Position numbers and translations under genes: made by a program
Shown: one piece after another, positions 1 to 8,275 of the stretch
Position numbering within the stretch: the stretch's first letter is position 1
Layout: every line of letters starts with the position of its first letter
Notes under the pieces: model-generated
Databases searched by the model: none
Told to the model about the DNA's origin: nothing
Seen by the model: only the letters and a program-made list of their open reading frames with translations
NCBI RefSeq assembly: GCF_014530035.1
Contig: NZ_JACVMX010000010.1
Location: 1-64,000, forward strand
From: Leucobacter sp. cx-328
GTDB taxonomy: Bacteria > Actinomycetota > Actinomycetes > Actinomycetales > Microbacteriaceae
DNA: 64,000 nucleotides
Direction of reading: 5' to 3'

Positions 1-113
1 GAGATCTCCGTAGACTTCGGTCTGTGAGGCTCCCAGTAGATGACTGGGTTGATAGGCCAGATGTGGAAGCGCGGTAACGTGTGGAGCTGACTGGTACTAA
101 TAAGCCGATGACT
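1..113 (+). rRNA. rrl: 23S ribosomal RNA, 3' end (partial)
   Basis: The first bases are the conserved 3' terminus of bacterial 23S rRNA, recognisable by the GATAGGCCAGATGTGGAAGC stretch at 51-70 and the ACTGGTACTAATAAGCCGAT stretch at 90-109. The gene enters from the left edge. A spacer of about 170 nt separates it from 5S rRNA. The exact 3' end is estimated, plus or minus a few bases. Confidence 0.93.
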
Positions 114-283
114 TGATATTCTCCCTCATTGAGTTGAGGGGCATGGATTTCGGGATTCTTAAACGATATTGTTCGCGTTCACTTTGTGGTTCTTGATGTA
201 CGAGAAGCCACGCCGGTAAGCATTACCGATTCGCCTGTGACAGGGTTGAAACGGTATTCTGGTGTGGTTGATATGTGTATAGA

Positions 284-402
284 GTTACGGTGGTTATAGC
301 GTCAGGGAAACGCCCGGTTACATTCCGAACCCGGAAGCTAAGACTGACAGCGCCGATGGTACTGCACTCGGGAGGGTGTGGGAGAGTAGGTCACCGCCGG
401 AC
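284..402 (+). rRNA. rrf: 5S ribosomal RNA
   Basis: About 119 nt with the 5S hallmarks: a GTTACGGTGG start, the CCGAACCCGGAAGCTAAG block near 326-343, and a closing segment (GAGAGTAGGTCACCGCCGGAC) that pairs with the 5' end. It follows the 23S gene in the usual rRNA operon order. Ends are placed by the terminal helix and could be off by one or two bases. Confidence 0.93.
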
Positions 403-508
403 ACCTTTTGGTGGGTGAGAGGGGAACACTGTTTCAGCAATGAGTGCTGGGGCGGGGTTTCCCTTTCACTGTTTTTGGGGGGTTCGTTCCTCTGGTTTCT
501 TCCTTTTT

Positions 509-548
509 TGGGGGAGGGGCTAGAGGGGCGGGCCCCCCCCTTTTTTTG
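509..548 (+). terminator. Probable rRNA operon terminator
   Basis: G-rich runs (GGGGGAGGGG, then GGGGCGGG) are followed by eight C residues (533-540) and seven T residues (541-547). The G and C blocks can pair as a short strong hairpin ahead of the T tract. It is the first terminator-like structure after 5S rRNA. Confidence 0.5.
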
Positions 549-778
549 TACCCAAAACCGGGCAAGGCTCCTATCTCCAATAGTGGTGCTCGGGCAAAAC
601 GCCTGTTCGGGACATAGCGGTGATTGCGGGAGAGCATCTTCCGTGAAAGGTTTCCCTTTTGAGTTTTGATTGACACTTGTGCATTTTCTATGCGCGTGAA
701 ACAATTGAATGAACATTGTGCGCTCTGTGGGGACAGGCGCACGCTCTGGACGCAGACAACTCTGTGTCCTTCACGCGA

Positions 779-806
779 GGCCGCGACATAGTTCGCGGTC
801 TTTTTT
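779..806 (+). terminator. Hairpin terminator just upstream of the adhesin gene
   Basis: GGCCGCGA (779-786) pairs with TCGCGGTC (793-800), with one G-T pair, around a six-base loop, and is followed by six T residues. It lies only 22 nt before the adhesin start codon. Either it ends rRNA operon transcription, or, if the adhesin promoter lies upstream of it, it works as an attenuator. The sequence alone does not decide. Confidence 0.6.
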
Positions 807-827
807 CGTTTCTAGGGGGGAACGACG

Positions 828-3800
828 ATGTCTGAGTACATCAAGCCGCGCCTTGGCGCGCGCTTTTTCGTGCCGCTGTTAGCAGGTTTGCTCACAGCAC
901 TACTCGCGTTTGCTGGCTTTGCTTCGCCCGCAAACGCTGCTGAGGATGCAGAAGGCCCAGCCGCTTCGAGTGGAACTGGTTCGCTGACGCTTATCGGCTT
1001 CGGCTCAACCGGCGGCTCGCATGATAACAAGCCCACCTTTGTTGAGGGATCTAGCTACAAGTTCAAGTTGGGCTACGACGACATCTCGGCTGGTGAAGTC
1101 ATGACCTTTGCTCCGCCCGAGGGGATGGCTATCTCGCCGGACTCCTTGAAGGTGCCAGAGGGCAATGACGCAATCAAGGAGCTCGAGCTCCTCGCAGACG
1201 GTAGCGTGCGTATTACGTTCGCTGATGAGATTGATCCAGACTTCGCACAGGGCGTCCTTGAATTTGAGTTCATCGTCAGCGAGCGTATTGATTCCGAGGT
1301 GGCTGAGGTCAACTGGGTACTGAACGGTACACCCACTTCAAAGGTCACGATCGTCTTCCTGGAGCAGGATGATGAGCCCGGCTTCATTAAGGAGTCCCGC
1401 GCAAAGTCTGCAAACAGTGGCACGTGGAATCCCGGTGTTTCAGTGGAGTTCGATCCCTCGGATAAGGATCGCGAGCACGGCAAGGTTGTGCTCGGTAAGG
1501 GCGCTGCGACCAGTACCGTCACGTACACGTACACCGTGAAGACTGAAGCAGGCGGCGAGATCACTTTTGAAGACTCGCTTGGCGATGCTGATTTCGCTTT
1601 CGATGGTCAGCTCTCGATGTCAGGCACCACTCGTGACGAGGACGGCCTGAATATGAAGGACATTCCAGCGTCGGATGTCCTCGCTATTCAGGGGCAGAAG
1701 TTCACCCACACCTTCACCGCGGCTCCTAACTCGGTTTACGTCTTCACCTACACAGTAAAGATCGCCGATGCCGCGGCTCTCGCTCGTGTCCAGGAACGGC
1801 TGCAGAAGGCGTACGATGACAACATCGACGGCGTAGACGGCGGTACCTTTAAGTTCCCGTTGGCAAACACGGTGACCGAGGGTTCTAAGACGACCGGTAG
1901 CGCAACGGTTCAGGTGCAGGGTTCACTCGGTCGCATGCCCGGCCCCGGTTACGGCGAAGCGTTTACGAAGGCAGTCGATAAGACATCAGAAACGTTTAAG
2001 ACTGTTGACGAATATCTGAAGTCCGGTGATCCGCTTCCCCAGTCGATTCCACTGAACTACACACTCACGGCAGACTTGACCAAGTTCAAGGATTTTGCAG
2101 ATGGCGCACTCGCGCTGAAGCGCAACGTTGTCATGACCGATACGCTTCCTGCCTCGGCGGAATGGCTTGCGGCTGACGAGGACTTCCTGCAGCTCACCGA
2201 CGGTACAAATACTGTCACACTGCAGCCTGCTGACCCCACAGAAGTCTCGAAGGCTGACTTTGCGAAGGACGAGTATGCCCTTCACTACCGTCTTGAGGGG
2301 CAGGTGCTGCAGGTCAACTTCGGCAAGGATGTGACCAAGAACTACACGCTCAAGGTCAAGGCACAGCTGAACAATGTGCCTGAAATTGCCAACAACCCGA
2401 CCCACTACGATCAGACTTTCATTCTGAAGAACCGTGCGGTATTTGAGCACAGCACGCGCCCGACCATCGGCACGACCAACCCTGAAGCGAATACGAGCAT
2501 CAAGGTAAACGTCGACACCACCGATGGCGTAAACGACGACAAGATGTTCTCGAAGACTGCGTCGGCAAATGAGATCAAGGCTAAGCCTGGTCAGTCGATC
2601 AAGGTGAACTACGGCTTTGAGATTGGTCGCGACTTTGCGTCCACCGGTCAGAACCTTCCTGACGCCTCACAGTCGCGAATCATCGATCATGTTGATCACA
2701 GCGTGTTCAACGTGTCGGACGTAACGATTCCTGCGATCAAGGATTCGATCAAGGGCACCTACGGCCCCAACGGCCAGGTTGCGCTGAACGGTTCGCACTT
2801 CGATCTTTCGCTTGACTCGGATGGCTACCTCGTCATCGCTCCGAACGCTGAGTTCGCGGCCGCGGTCAAGGCGAAGCTCCCCGCGGATACGTTCCAGTCA
2901 AAGTGGAAGATTAACTTCGACCTGGCAACGCACGCCTTTGACGGCAAGGAAACGAAGCAGCTGAGCAACTCTGCTGACTACCTTGGTGAGGGCCAGGAGA
3001 TCACCTTCAAGTCGAACTGGCAGGTGAGCAGCAGCTCGTACGGTGACGAGCTCTCGCTTCGCAAGCAGGTAGCGCCGAAGAACTCGAATGATTACACGAA
3101 CAACCTTCGTGTTCCGATCAATGCAGATGGCTCGCTTGCAAACAACGAGTTCGTCTACCGAATTAGCCTGACTGCACATGGCAAGTACGACGAGGTGTTT
3201 AAGGACATCGTCGATACGTTGCCGGCTGGAGTTAAGTTCAAGTCCTTCGTGAACACTGACCACAACCAGGTTTCTGGTGACGGTCAGAGCATGAAGCTGA
3301 TCGACTCGGACCTGAACGCTACCTATGCCGACGGCAAGGTCACAATTCAGACTGGTCCGATCAGTCGTGCTCAGAACCCGATTCTGCTCTTCAGTGTTGA
3401 AATCACTGACTTCACGAGCGCTGTTGCAATTAAGAACAAGATGGCTGGTTCGATCGCGACGATCACGCCGACCAATGGCTACCCGCTGAGTCTCCTGAAG
3501 CAGGATAGCTCGGATCCTGAGAAGGTTTTGAACGATGAAGACGCTCGCTTTGAGCTGCTCGCCGCGGATCAGTCCACGGTTCTCTTCTCGGATCTTCGCC
3601 TTGAGGATGGAGACATTCTCACTGCTGACGGTACTGCGGTAGTCGTTGACGAAAAGGACTCGACGTACTGGCTGCGTGAGACTGTCGCTCCGAAGGGCTA
3701 CGTTCTCGCGAAGGACGCAGTCAAGGTTGTTGTCGATGCGACTGGCGCCTCGGAGACCGTAACGCTGTGGAACAAGCCGCTGCTTGAGCTCGACCTCAAG

Positions 3801-5066
3801 AAGATCGATGCGACTGATGCTGGCAAGGTCATCTCGGATGAGAACGCACGCTTCTCGCTGCTGGGTCAGGATCCTGAAGATAACACCAAGCAGGTGGAAC
3901 TCTTCACGGATCTGAAGCTTGATGCGAACGGCAACATTGTTCAGGCTGATGGCACCCCCGCAACGGTAGAAGCAGTTGGCACCTATTGGATTCGTGAAGA
4001 TGTGGCCCCCGAGGGATACATCCTCGAGACGACTCCTCAGAAGTTCCTCATTGACGATATTTCTGCGGATGCACCCACCGTTAAGTTCAAGAACCAGCCC
4101 AAGCTCTCGCTGAACCTGAACAAGGTTGATGTTGAGACCGGTGCCGGCATTGCGACTGACAGCCAGGCAAAGTTCACCCTTATCGGCCAGGATCCAAAGG
4201 ACCCTGCAAAGAAGGTAGTACTTGGCTCGGATCTCAAGCTCGAGAACGGAAAGATCGTTACCGAGGCAGGTGCGCCGGTTGCGATTGACGCAGTGGGTAC
4301 CTACTGGCTGCGTGAGGATGCGGCGCCCAAGGGCTACATCCTTGATCGTAATCTGCTTGAGTTCGTTGTTGACGACATTTCGGCTTCGCCCGAGGTGAAG
4401 TTCCCCAACAAGGCAGGCAAGACCTACGCAATTGGTGACTTTGTGTGGATCGATGCAAACAAGGATGGCAAGCAGGACGGCCCCGAGTCTGAGAACCCTG
4501 AGGAAGTCCTTCCCGGCGTTCGCGTTGACCTGTTCCAGGACGGCGAGATCATCGCTTCGACTGTGACGAACGAGAACGGCCTGTACATCTTTGACCAGCT
4601 TCCCGCTGGTGAGTACGAGGTGAAGTTCACGCTCACCGAGGAACAGCAGAAGATCTACGGTTTCACGACCGAGCGTGCTGACGGCTCAACCCACGAGAAC
4701 GATTCGAACGCAAACACCGAAACCGGCTTCACCGGCAAGATCGTGCTTGATGACTCGAACACGTACCTCACTAAGGACTACCCCTTCGGTAACGTACTTG
4801 CGAGCGAGGGCATCGATCCCACCTGGGACGCTGGCGTCATTGTCCTTGACTGGGACGACAACACGTCGGAGCCGATCGATCCCGATGGTGATGGCAACAC
4901 GTCGACCCCGATTGACCCGGCTCACCCCGGCACCCCGATCGTGAACTCGCTCCCCAACACCGGTGGCACTTCGCCGCTGATCTACGTTGGCCTTGCTGGT
5001 CTGCTGATCGCTGCTGGTGGCGCGCTGGCGCTCTGGCGCCGTCGTTCTGCGAAGGCTGCGATCTAA
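828..5066 (+). CDS. LPNTG-anchored giant surface adhesin with SpaA/Cna-B repeats
   Basis: Secreted, probably sortase-anchored wall protein of 1412 residues. The N-terminus has a Sec signal (positive end, hydrophobic core to about residue 30, then ASPANA). A large adhesin-like region fills roughly 40-885. Three tandem SpaA-type prealbumin-like repeats start near 888, 985 and 1091. Each has an N-terminal lysine (KKID, NKVD) and an E-box-like motif (YWLRETVAPKGY, YWIREDVAPEGY, YWLREDAAPKGY) typical of isopeptide-forming domains. An SdrD-B-like calcium-binding-type domain follows (GDFVWIDANKDGKQDG near 1202). The tail is LPNTG (1375-1379), a hydrophobic helix and RRR. Start: ATG with an AGGGGGGAA ribosome-binding site. 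The middle is paralogous to the adhesin at 47.5 kb (shared GVND...FSKTA segment). The ligand is unknown. Confidence 0.88.
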   Translation: MSEYIKPRLGARFFVPLLAGLLTALLAFAGFASPANAAEDAEGPAASSGTGSLTLIGFGSTGGSHDNKPTFVEGSSYKFKLGYDDISAGEVMTFAPPEGMAISPDSLKVPEGNDAIKELELLADGSVRITFADEIDPDFAQGVLEFEFIVSERIDSEVAEVNWVLNGTPTSKVTIVFLEQDDEPGFIKESRAKSANSGTWNPGVSVEFDPSDKDREHGKVVLGKGAATSTVTYTYTVKTEAGGEITFEDSLGDADFAFDGQLSMSGTTRDEDGLNMKDIPASDVLAIQGQKFTHTFTAAPNSVYVFTYTVKIADAAALARVQERLQKAYDDNIDGVDGGTFKFPLANTVTEGSKTTGSATVQVQGSLGRMPGPGYGEAFTKAVDKTSETFKTVDEYLKSGDPLPQSIPLNYTLTADLTKFKDFADGALALKRNVVMTDTLPASAEWLAADEDFLQLTDGTNTVTLQPADPTEVSKADFAKDEYALHYRLEGQVLQVNFGKDVTKNYTLKVKAQLNNVPEIANNPTHYDQTFILKNRAVFEHSTRPTIGTTNPEANTSIKVNVDTTDGVNDDKMFSKTASANEIKAKPGQSIKVNYGFEIGRDFASTGQNLPDASQSRIIDHVDHSVFNVSDVTIPAIKDSIKGTYGPNGQVALNGSHFDLSLDSDGYLVIAPNAEFAAAVKAKLPADTFQSKWKINFDLATHAFDGKETKQLSNSADYLGEGQEITFKSNWQVSSSSYGDELSLRKQVAPKNSNDYTNNLRVPINADGSLANNEFVYRISLTAHGKYDEVFKDIVDTLPAGVKFKSFVNTDHNQVSGDGQSMKLIDSDLNATYADGKVTIQTGPISRAQNPILLFSVEITDFTSAVAIKNKMAGSIATITPTNGYPLSLLKQDSSDPEKVLNDEDARFELLAADQSTVLFSDLRLEDGDILTADGTAVVVDEKDSTYWLRETVAPKGYVLAKDAVKVVVDATGASETVTLWNKPLLELDLKKIDATDAGKVISDENARFSLLGQDPEDNTKQVELFTDLKLDANGNIVQADGTPATVEAVGTYWIREDVAPEGYILETTPQKFLIDDISADAPTVKFKNQPKLSLNLNKVDVETGAGIATDSQAKFTLIGQDPKDPAKKVVLGSDLKLENGKIVTEAGAPVAIDAVGTYWLREDAAPKGYILDRNLLEFVVDDISASPEVKFPNKAGKTYAIGDFVWIDANKDGKQDGPESENPEEVLPGVRVDLFQDGEIIASTVTNENGLYIFDQLPAGEYEVKFTLTEEQQKIYGFTTERADGSTHENDSNANTETGFTGKIVLDDSNTYLTKDYPFGNVLASEGIDPTWDAGVIVLDWDDNTSEPIDPDGDGNTSTPIDPAHPGTPIVNSLPNTGGTSPLIYVGLAGLLIAAGGALALWRRRSAKAAI

Positions 5067-5104
5067 CACCTACTGAGATTGGTCGCTGGCTGATCTGAGT
5101 ACAC

Positions 5105-5145
5105 AACCGAGGGGCTCATGCACTGCATGGGTCCCTCGGTTTTTT
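5105..5145 (+). terminator. Terminator after the LPNTG adhesin gene
   Basis: AACCGAGGG (5105-5113) pairs with CCCTCGGTT (5133-5141), with an inner CATGCA/TGCATG helix, followed by T residues. It lies 38 nt after the adhesin stop codon, so this gene is probably transcribed alone. Confidence 0.85.
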
Positions 5146-5194
5146 CGCGCCAAGACGCTGTTGGTTGGGGGCCAGGGCGCGGATCCGCAGCAAA

Positions 5195-6067
5195 ATGTCG
5201 GAGGCATATGAAACGATTGCAGGGATGAATATCGAGAAGACTTGGGCAAATCATCCCGAAGTACGAGCGCGGCGGCGACGCCGGCTCAAGCTTGGTCTGG
5301 GTATCGGCGGCGGCATTGTTGTGCTGCTGGTGGTCCTAGCTGTGGTCTTCTGGCCTGCGTTGCAGGCACGGTATGCGCCTGTCGCCCCTGCGGTGACAGC
5401 GCCCGCTCCGGCTCCGAAGCCCAAACCAGCACCGGAGCCCACTCCTGAGCCAGAACCTGAGCCGGCGCCGACGTACGATGTCGATTCACCAAGCTCAATC
5501 ACGGTTGTCGTGAACAAGCAGCGACCCATGAGCCCGATTGACTGGGCTCCTGATGACCTGGTGGTACCTGAGGGGATTCCCTCGGTATGGGGGCATCCGA
5601 TCCGCGCCGAGGCCGCAACCGCGCTCCGCAAGATGTATGACGCGTCGGTGGCCGCTGGTGTTCCAATCACGATTACCAGCGGATACCGTGATTACGAGCT
5701 GCAGAAGGAGATCTACGATGGTCTCGTGGCGCAGGGCGGCGTCGAATTTGCCGACCAAGATACGGCTCGGCCGGGTTTCTCGGAGCACCAGACGGGTCTT
5801 GTCGTAGACCTTGAGGGTGACGAGGGTTGTGCGCTCTCGGAGTGCTTCCGCGATACCGCGACGGGTGCTTGGCTGCGTGAGAACTCGTGGCAGTACGGTT
5901 TCATTCTGCGCTACAACGAGGGTGAGCAGCCGACGGTTGGCTACACGTTCGAGCCTTGGCACTTCCGCTATGTCGGTGTTGAAGTTGCTACCGCGATGCA
6001 CGAGCAGGGCGTGAAGAACCTCGAAGACTTCCTGGGGTTGCCAGCAGCCCCCACCAATCTCGACTAG
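5195..6067 (+). CDS. VanY-family D-alanyl-D-alanine carboxypeptidase, membrane-anchored
   Basis: Predicted zinc peptidase that trims the terminal D-Ala from peptidoglycan stem peptides outside the membrane. After a short basic cytoplasmic end there is one membrane segment (about 30-55 in this start), a Pro/Lys/Glu-rich wall-spanning linker (KPKPAPEPTPEPEPEP), then a VanY domain. Zinc ligands are visible in SEHQTGLVVDL (His, Asp) and EPWHFRYVG (His), with the catalytic Glu in the latter, and the family SGYRDYELQ motif lies upstream. The start is uncertain: ATG at 5195 or 5225 (the latter follows GCAGGG directly), while an in-frame TTG at 5165 is less likely. It sits between an adhesin and a convergent metal transporter, apparently single-gene. 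Confidence 0.85.
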   Translation: MSEAYETIAGMNIEKTWANHPEVRARRRRRLKLGLGIGGGIVVLLVVLAVVFWPALQARYAPVAPAVTAPAPAPKPKPAPEPTPEPEPEPAPTYDVDSPSSITVVVNKQRPMSPIDWAPDDLVVPEGIPSVWGHPIRAEAATALRKMYDASVAAGVPITITSGYRDYELQKEIYDGLVAQGGVEFADQDTARPGFSEHQTGLVVDLEGDEGCALSECFRDTATGAWLRENSWQYGFILRYNEGEQPTVGYTFEPWHFRYVGVEVATAMHEQGVKNLEDFLGLPAAPTNLD

Positions 6068-6085
6068 CGGCGTCGCTACCGCAAC

Positions 6086-6126
6086 AGCATGCCCCGCCAC
6101 TCACACTGTGAAGGGCGGGGCATGCT
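6086..6126. terminator. Bidirectional terminator between convergent genes
   Basis: AGCATGCCCCGCC (6086-6098) pairs perfectly with GGCGGGGCATGCT (6114-6126). It lies between the convergent VanY and VIT1/CCC1 genes and can serve both strands. There is no long T tract. Confidence 0.75.
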
Positions 6127-6143
6127 GCATGTGCAGGCGGGGC

Positions 6144-6881
6144 CTACGAGACCGCGACGCCGAAAAGTAGACCGATGAGGTACGTTGCGAGCATTGTGGC
6201 GGATCCCATAAGGACGTTGCGCAAGATCGCCGGCCCTCGTGGCGCCTCGCCGAGCTTGGCGCTGATCCACCCCGTCAGGAATAGGCCAACGACAACAGCG
6301 ACCGCGGTCGTGATGACCGAGTTGCCGAAGGGGAGCAGCACCATGATGAGCGGAATGAGCCCGCCGACGGTGAACGCAATGAATGAAGAGAACGCCGCGG
6401 CCCAGGGGCTCGTGAGCTCTTTGGGGTCAATGCCGAGTTCGACCTCGGCGTGCGCTGCGAGCGCATCGTGCGCGGTGAGTTCTTCTGCGACCTGGCGTGC
6501 GAGCTTGGCGGAGAGTCCGCGGCGACGGTACAGGCCGGTGAGTTCTGCCAATTCGGCAGCGGGTTGCTCCTCGAGTTCCTGCTTCTCCCGCTCGATCAAT
6601 GCCTTTTCGGTGTCTCGCTGCGTGCTCACAGAGACATATTCGCCACCGGCCATTGAGAACGCGCCAGCGACGAGGGCGGCGACGCCCGCGGTCATGATCG
6701 CTGCGGTGTTGCCAGGCGTTGCGGCTGCCACGCCGATAACGACACCGGCGACAGAAACGATGCCGTCGTTACCGCCGAGCACGCCCGCGCGCAGCCAGTT
6801 CAGACGCTGGCCGATGCCTTCTTCTTTGTGTCGCTCATGGAGATGGTTGATTGCAGATTCGATGCTCTGGTCGTCACTCAT
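6144..6881 (-). CDS. VIT1/CCC1 family iron/manganese transporter
   Basis: Membrane protein of 245 residues of the VIT1/CCC1 (DUF125) family, which moves Fe2+ or Mn2+ across membranes. The N-terminal helix HLHERHKEEG is followed by the family hallmark WLRAGVLGGNDGIVSVAGVVIG with its conserved Asp in TM1. TM2 (TAGVAALVAGAFSMAGGEYVSV) carries the conserved Met and Gly/Glu residues. A charged cytoplasmic helical segment follows (about 85-150), then three more membrane segments. A longer in-frame reading upstream of the chosen ATG is composition noise with no homology and no ribosome-binding site. Substrate direction cannot be read from sequence. Confidence 0.88.
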   Translation of the reverse strand: MSDDQSIESAINHLHERHKEEGIGQRLNWLRAGVLGGNDGIVSVAGVVIGVAAATPGNTAAIMTAGVAALVAGAFSMAGGEYVSVSTQRDTEKALIEREKQELEEQPAAELAELTGLYRRRGLSAKLARQVAEELTAHDALAAHAEVELGIDPKELTSPWAAAFSSFIAFTVGGLIPLIMVLLPFGNSVITTAVAVVVGLFLTGWISAKLGEAPRGPAILRNVLMGSATMLATYLIGLLFGVAVS

Positions 6882-7019
6882 AGTGTCATCATCGTCCGAA
6901 AACGGGGAACGCACAAGCAAGGCAAGGCTGCCATTACCTCGATGTGATGGTCTCTCCTTCCCTTGCAATGTAAGGTCAAACGGCTCGGGAGGCAGCCCGC
7001 AATCTGGCAGAATTGATAG

Positions 7020-7763
7020 GTGGTAGTAAGCGCGATGTCGGTAACGGCGTGGGTAACCCTGTTGGTAACATTTGCGGCAGCGGTGATTGTGCCCGGACCC
7101 GATACCTTCCTTGTGTTGAAGCTTGGTCTCCGCAGCCGCAGCGCGGCGCTGTGGGGTGCGGTCGGCATCATGACGGGCAACGCGGTGTGGACGGCGGCCT
7201 CCGTCACGGGACTCGCGGCGCTCATGCTTGCGATGCCTGCGCTGTTGCCGATTCTGCAGGTCATCGGCGCTGCAGTGCTCGGTTGGATGGGCATTCAGGG
7301 TGGTCGGTCTGCGATCCGCGCCTTGCGTGACCGTGCGCGGGTGCGCGCGAGTGATCGTGCGCGTGAACTGGTGACGACCGGGTCGGTGACTATTCCTCTG
7401 GGTGAGGCCGCGGGCGCGGATCAGCCCAGCAGCAGCCCGTCGGTCGCCGGCGAGCCTGTGGCGCATCCCATGCGGATGGGCTTCCTCACGAACATGTCGA
7501 ACCCGAAGGCGCTGCTGTTCTTCACGGCGCTGTTCTCGCAGATTCTTCCTGCGGAGGCGACAACGCTTGATCGAGCGCTGGTCTTGATTGCGCTGACGAT
7601 TGTTGGTCTTGCGTGGTTCGTTTCATTTGCATTGCTCACATCTTCGCGTGGGTTCCAGCGGTGGTTTGGTCGTGCGACGCCCGTCATTGATCTGTGCGCG
7701 AGCGTGGTCTTCTTGCTCGTTGCGGTCGTGGTGGTTGTGGAGTTGGTGCTCGCTCTGCTGTAG
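7020..7763 (+). CDS. LysE/RhtB family amino acid exporter
   Basis: Six-helix exporter (about 247 residues) of the LysE superfamily, which exports amino acids or related metabolites. The diagnostic PGPDTFLVL motif is near residue 25, with a second conserved block NMSNPKALLFF after an unusually long basic loop (about residues 103-155). The start is taken as GTG 7020 because a -10-like CAGAAT lies exactly 6 nt before it and no ribosome-binding site is between. ATG 7035, in frame, is the alternative. It is divergent from the VIT1/CCC1 gene with about 140 nt between. The substrate is unknown. Confidence 0.82.
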   Translation: MVVSAMSVTAWVTLLVTFAAAVIVPGPDTFLVLKLGLRSRSAALWGAVGIMTGNAVWTAASVTGLAALMLAMPALLPILQVIGAAVLGWMGIQGGRSAIRALRDRARVRASDRARELVTTGSVTIPLGEAAGADQPSSSPSVAGEPVAHPMRMGFLTNMSNPKALLFFTALFSQILPAEATTLDRALVLIALTIVGLAWFVSFALLTSSRGFQRWFGRATPVIDLCASVVFLLVAVVVVVELVLALL

Positions 7764-7776
7764 GGGTTCATACTTC

Positions 7777-7805
7777 TTGACCTTGTATTACTGTCGTAGT
7801 ACAGT
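7777..7805 (+). promoter_or_regulatory. Promoter with overlapping YtrA/GntR-type operator
   Basis: TTGACC (7777-7782), a 17-bp spacer and TACAGT (7800-7805) form a good sigma-70 promoter. A 20-bp inverted repeat, TGTATTAC-TGTC-GTAGTACA (7784-7803, 7 of 8 pairs), covers the spacer and part of the -10. The TGTAxTA/TAGTACA arms resemble operators of the YtrA subfamily of GntR repressors, matching the gene immediately downstream. Autorepression of the whole three-gene unit is the likely role. Confidence 0.75.
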
Positions 7806-7903
7806 GGTACGTGTGAGGGTTGAGTGACTCTGTCGAACGTGGACGGGGGAGCGCTCCGAACCGGTCGGCACTCTCGCGTGACTTTACTCAAGGAGAATTC
7901 CCT

Positions 7904-8275
7904 ATGCAGATCGACGATTCGCGCCCGATTTGGGCACAGCTCGTCGACGAGTTCCGGCAGCGTATTGTTGCCGGAACTTGGCCTCCAGGCGGCAAACTTC
8001 CCTCGGTGCGTGAGCTTGCGCTCGACGTCGGGGTGAACCCGAATACGGTGCAGAAAGCGCTAGCCGAGGTTGATCGCCTCGGCTTAACGGTGACTGAGCG
8101 AACTGCGGGCCGGTTCGTGTCAACGGACGCTGCCGCCATCGCTGAGGCGCGCGCTGCGCTCGCCGCAACGAAGGTGACAGATTTTGCTGCCTCGATGGCT
8201 GCGATGGGAATGACGCTTGAGCAGGCTTCCGAGCTGCTCACGCAGCTCTGGAATGACAGAGAGGACGCGTCTTGA
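7904..8275 (+). CDS. GntR family transcriptional repressor, YtrA subfamily
   Basis: Small regulator (123 residues). A winged-helix GntR domain (about 5-75: PIWAQLVDEFRQRIVAGTWP, then LPSVRELALDVGVNPNTVQKAL) is followed by a short helical tail, the layout of the YtrA subgroup that controls adjacent ABC exporters. ATG 7904 is chosen because AAGGAG lies 9 nt upstream; the longer in-frame reading has no such site. The stop codon overlaps the TTG start of the next gene, so the repressor and both transporter genes form a coupled operon. The operator is probably the palindrome at 7784-7803. Confidence 0.9.
   Translation: MQIDDSRPIWAQLVDEFRQRIVAGTWPPGGKLPSVRELALDVGVNPNTVQKALAEVDRLGLTVTERTAGRFVSTDAAAIAEARAALAATKVTDFAASMAAMGMTLEQASELLTQLWNDREDAS

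Larger units (their letters stand above)
403..827. other. rRNA operon to adhesin intergenic region
   Basis: No convincing gene is seen in these 425 nt. The overlapping open frames on both strands have no ribosome-binding site and no recognisable protein. The region holds homopolymer-rich G and C runs (509-548), a TTGACA hexamer at 670-675 that could be a -35 element although no good -10 follows at normal spacing, an ACAAT/ATTGT inverted repeat near 702-720, and a terminator at 779-806 just before the adhesin gene. Confidence 0.6.

Noticed and set aside
318-742. Overlapping open frames after 5S rRNA
   Set aside because: Low-complexity G/C-run translations on both strands with no start signals.
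6882-7466. N-terminal extension of the VIT1/CCC1 protein
   Set aside because: The upstream in-frame part is Arg/His-rich noise, overlaps the divergent LysE gene and is not family-like.
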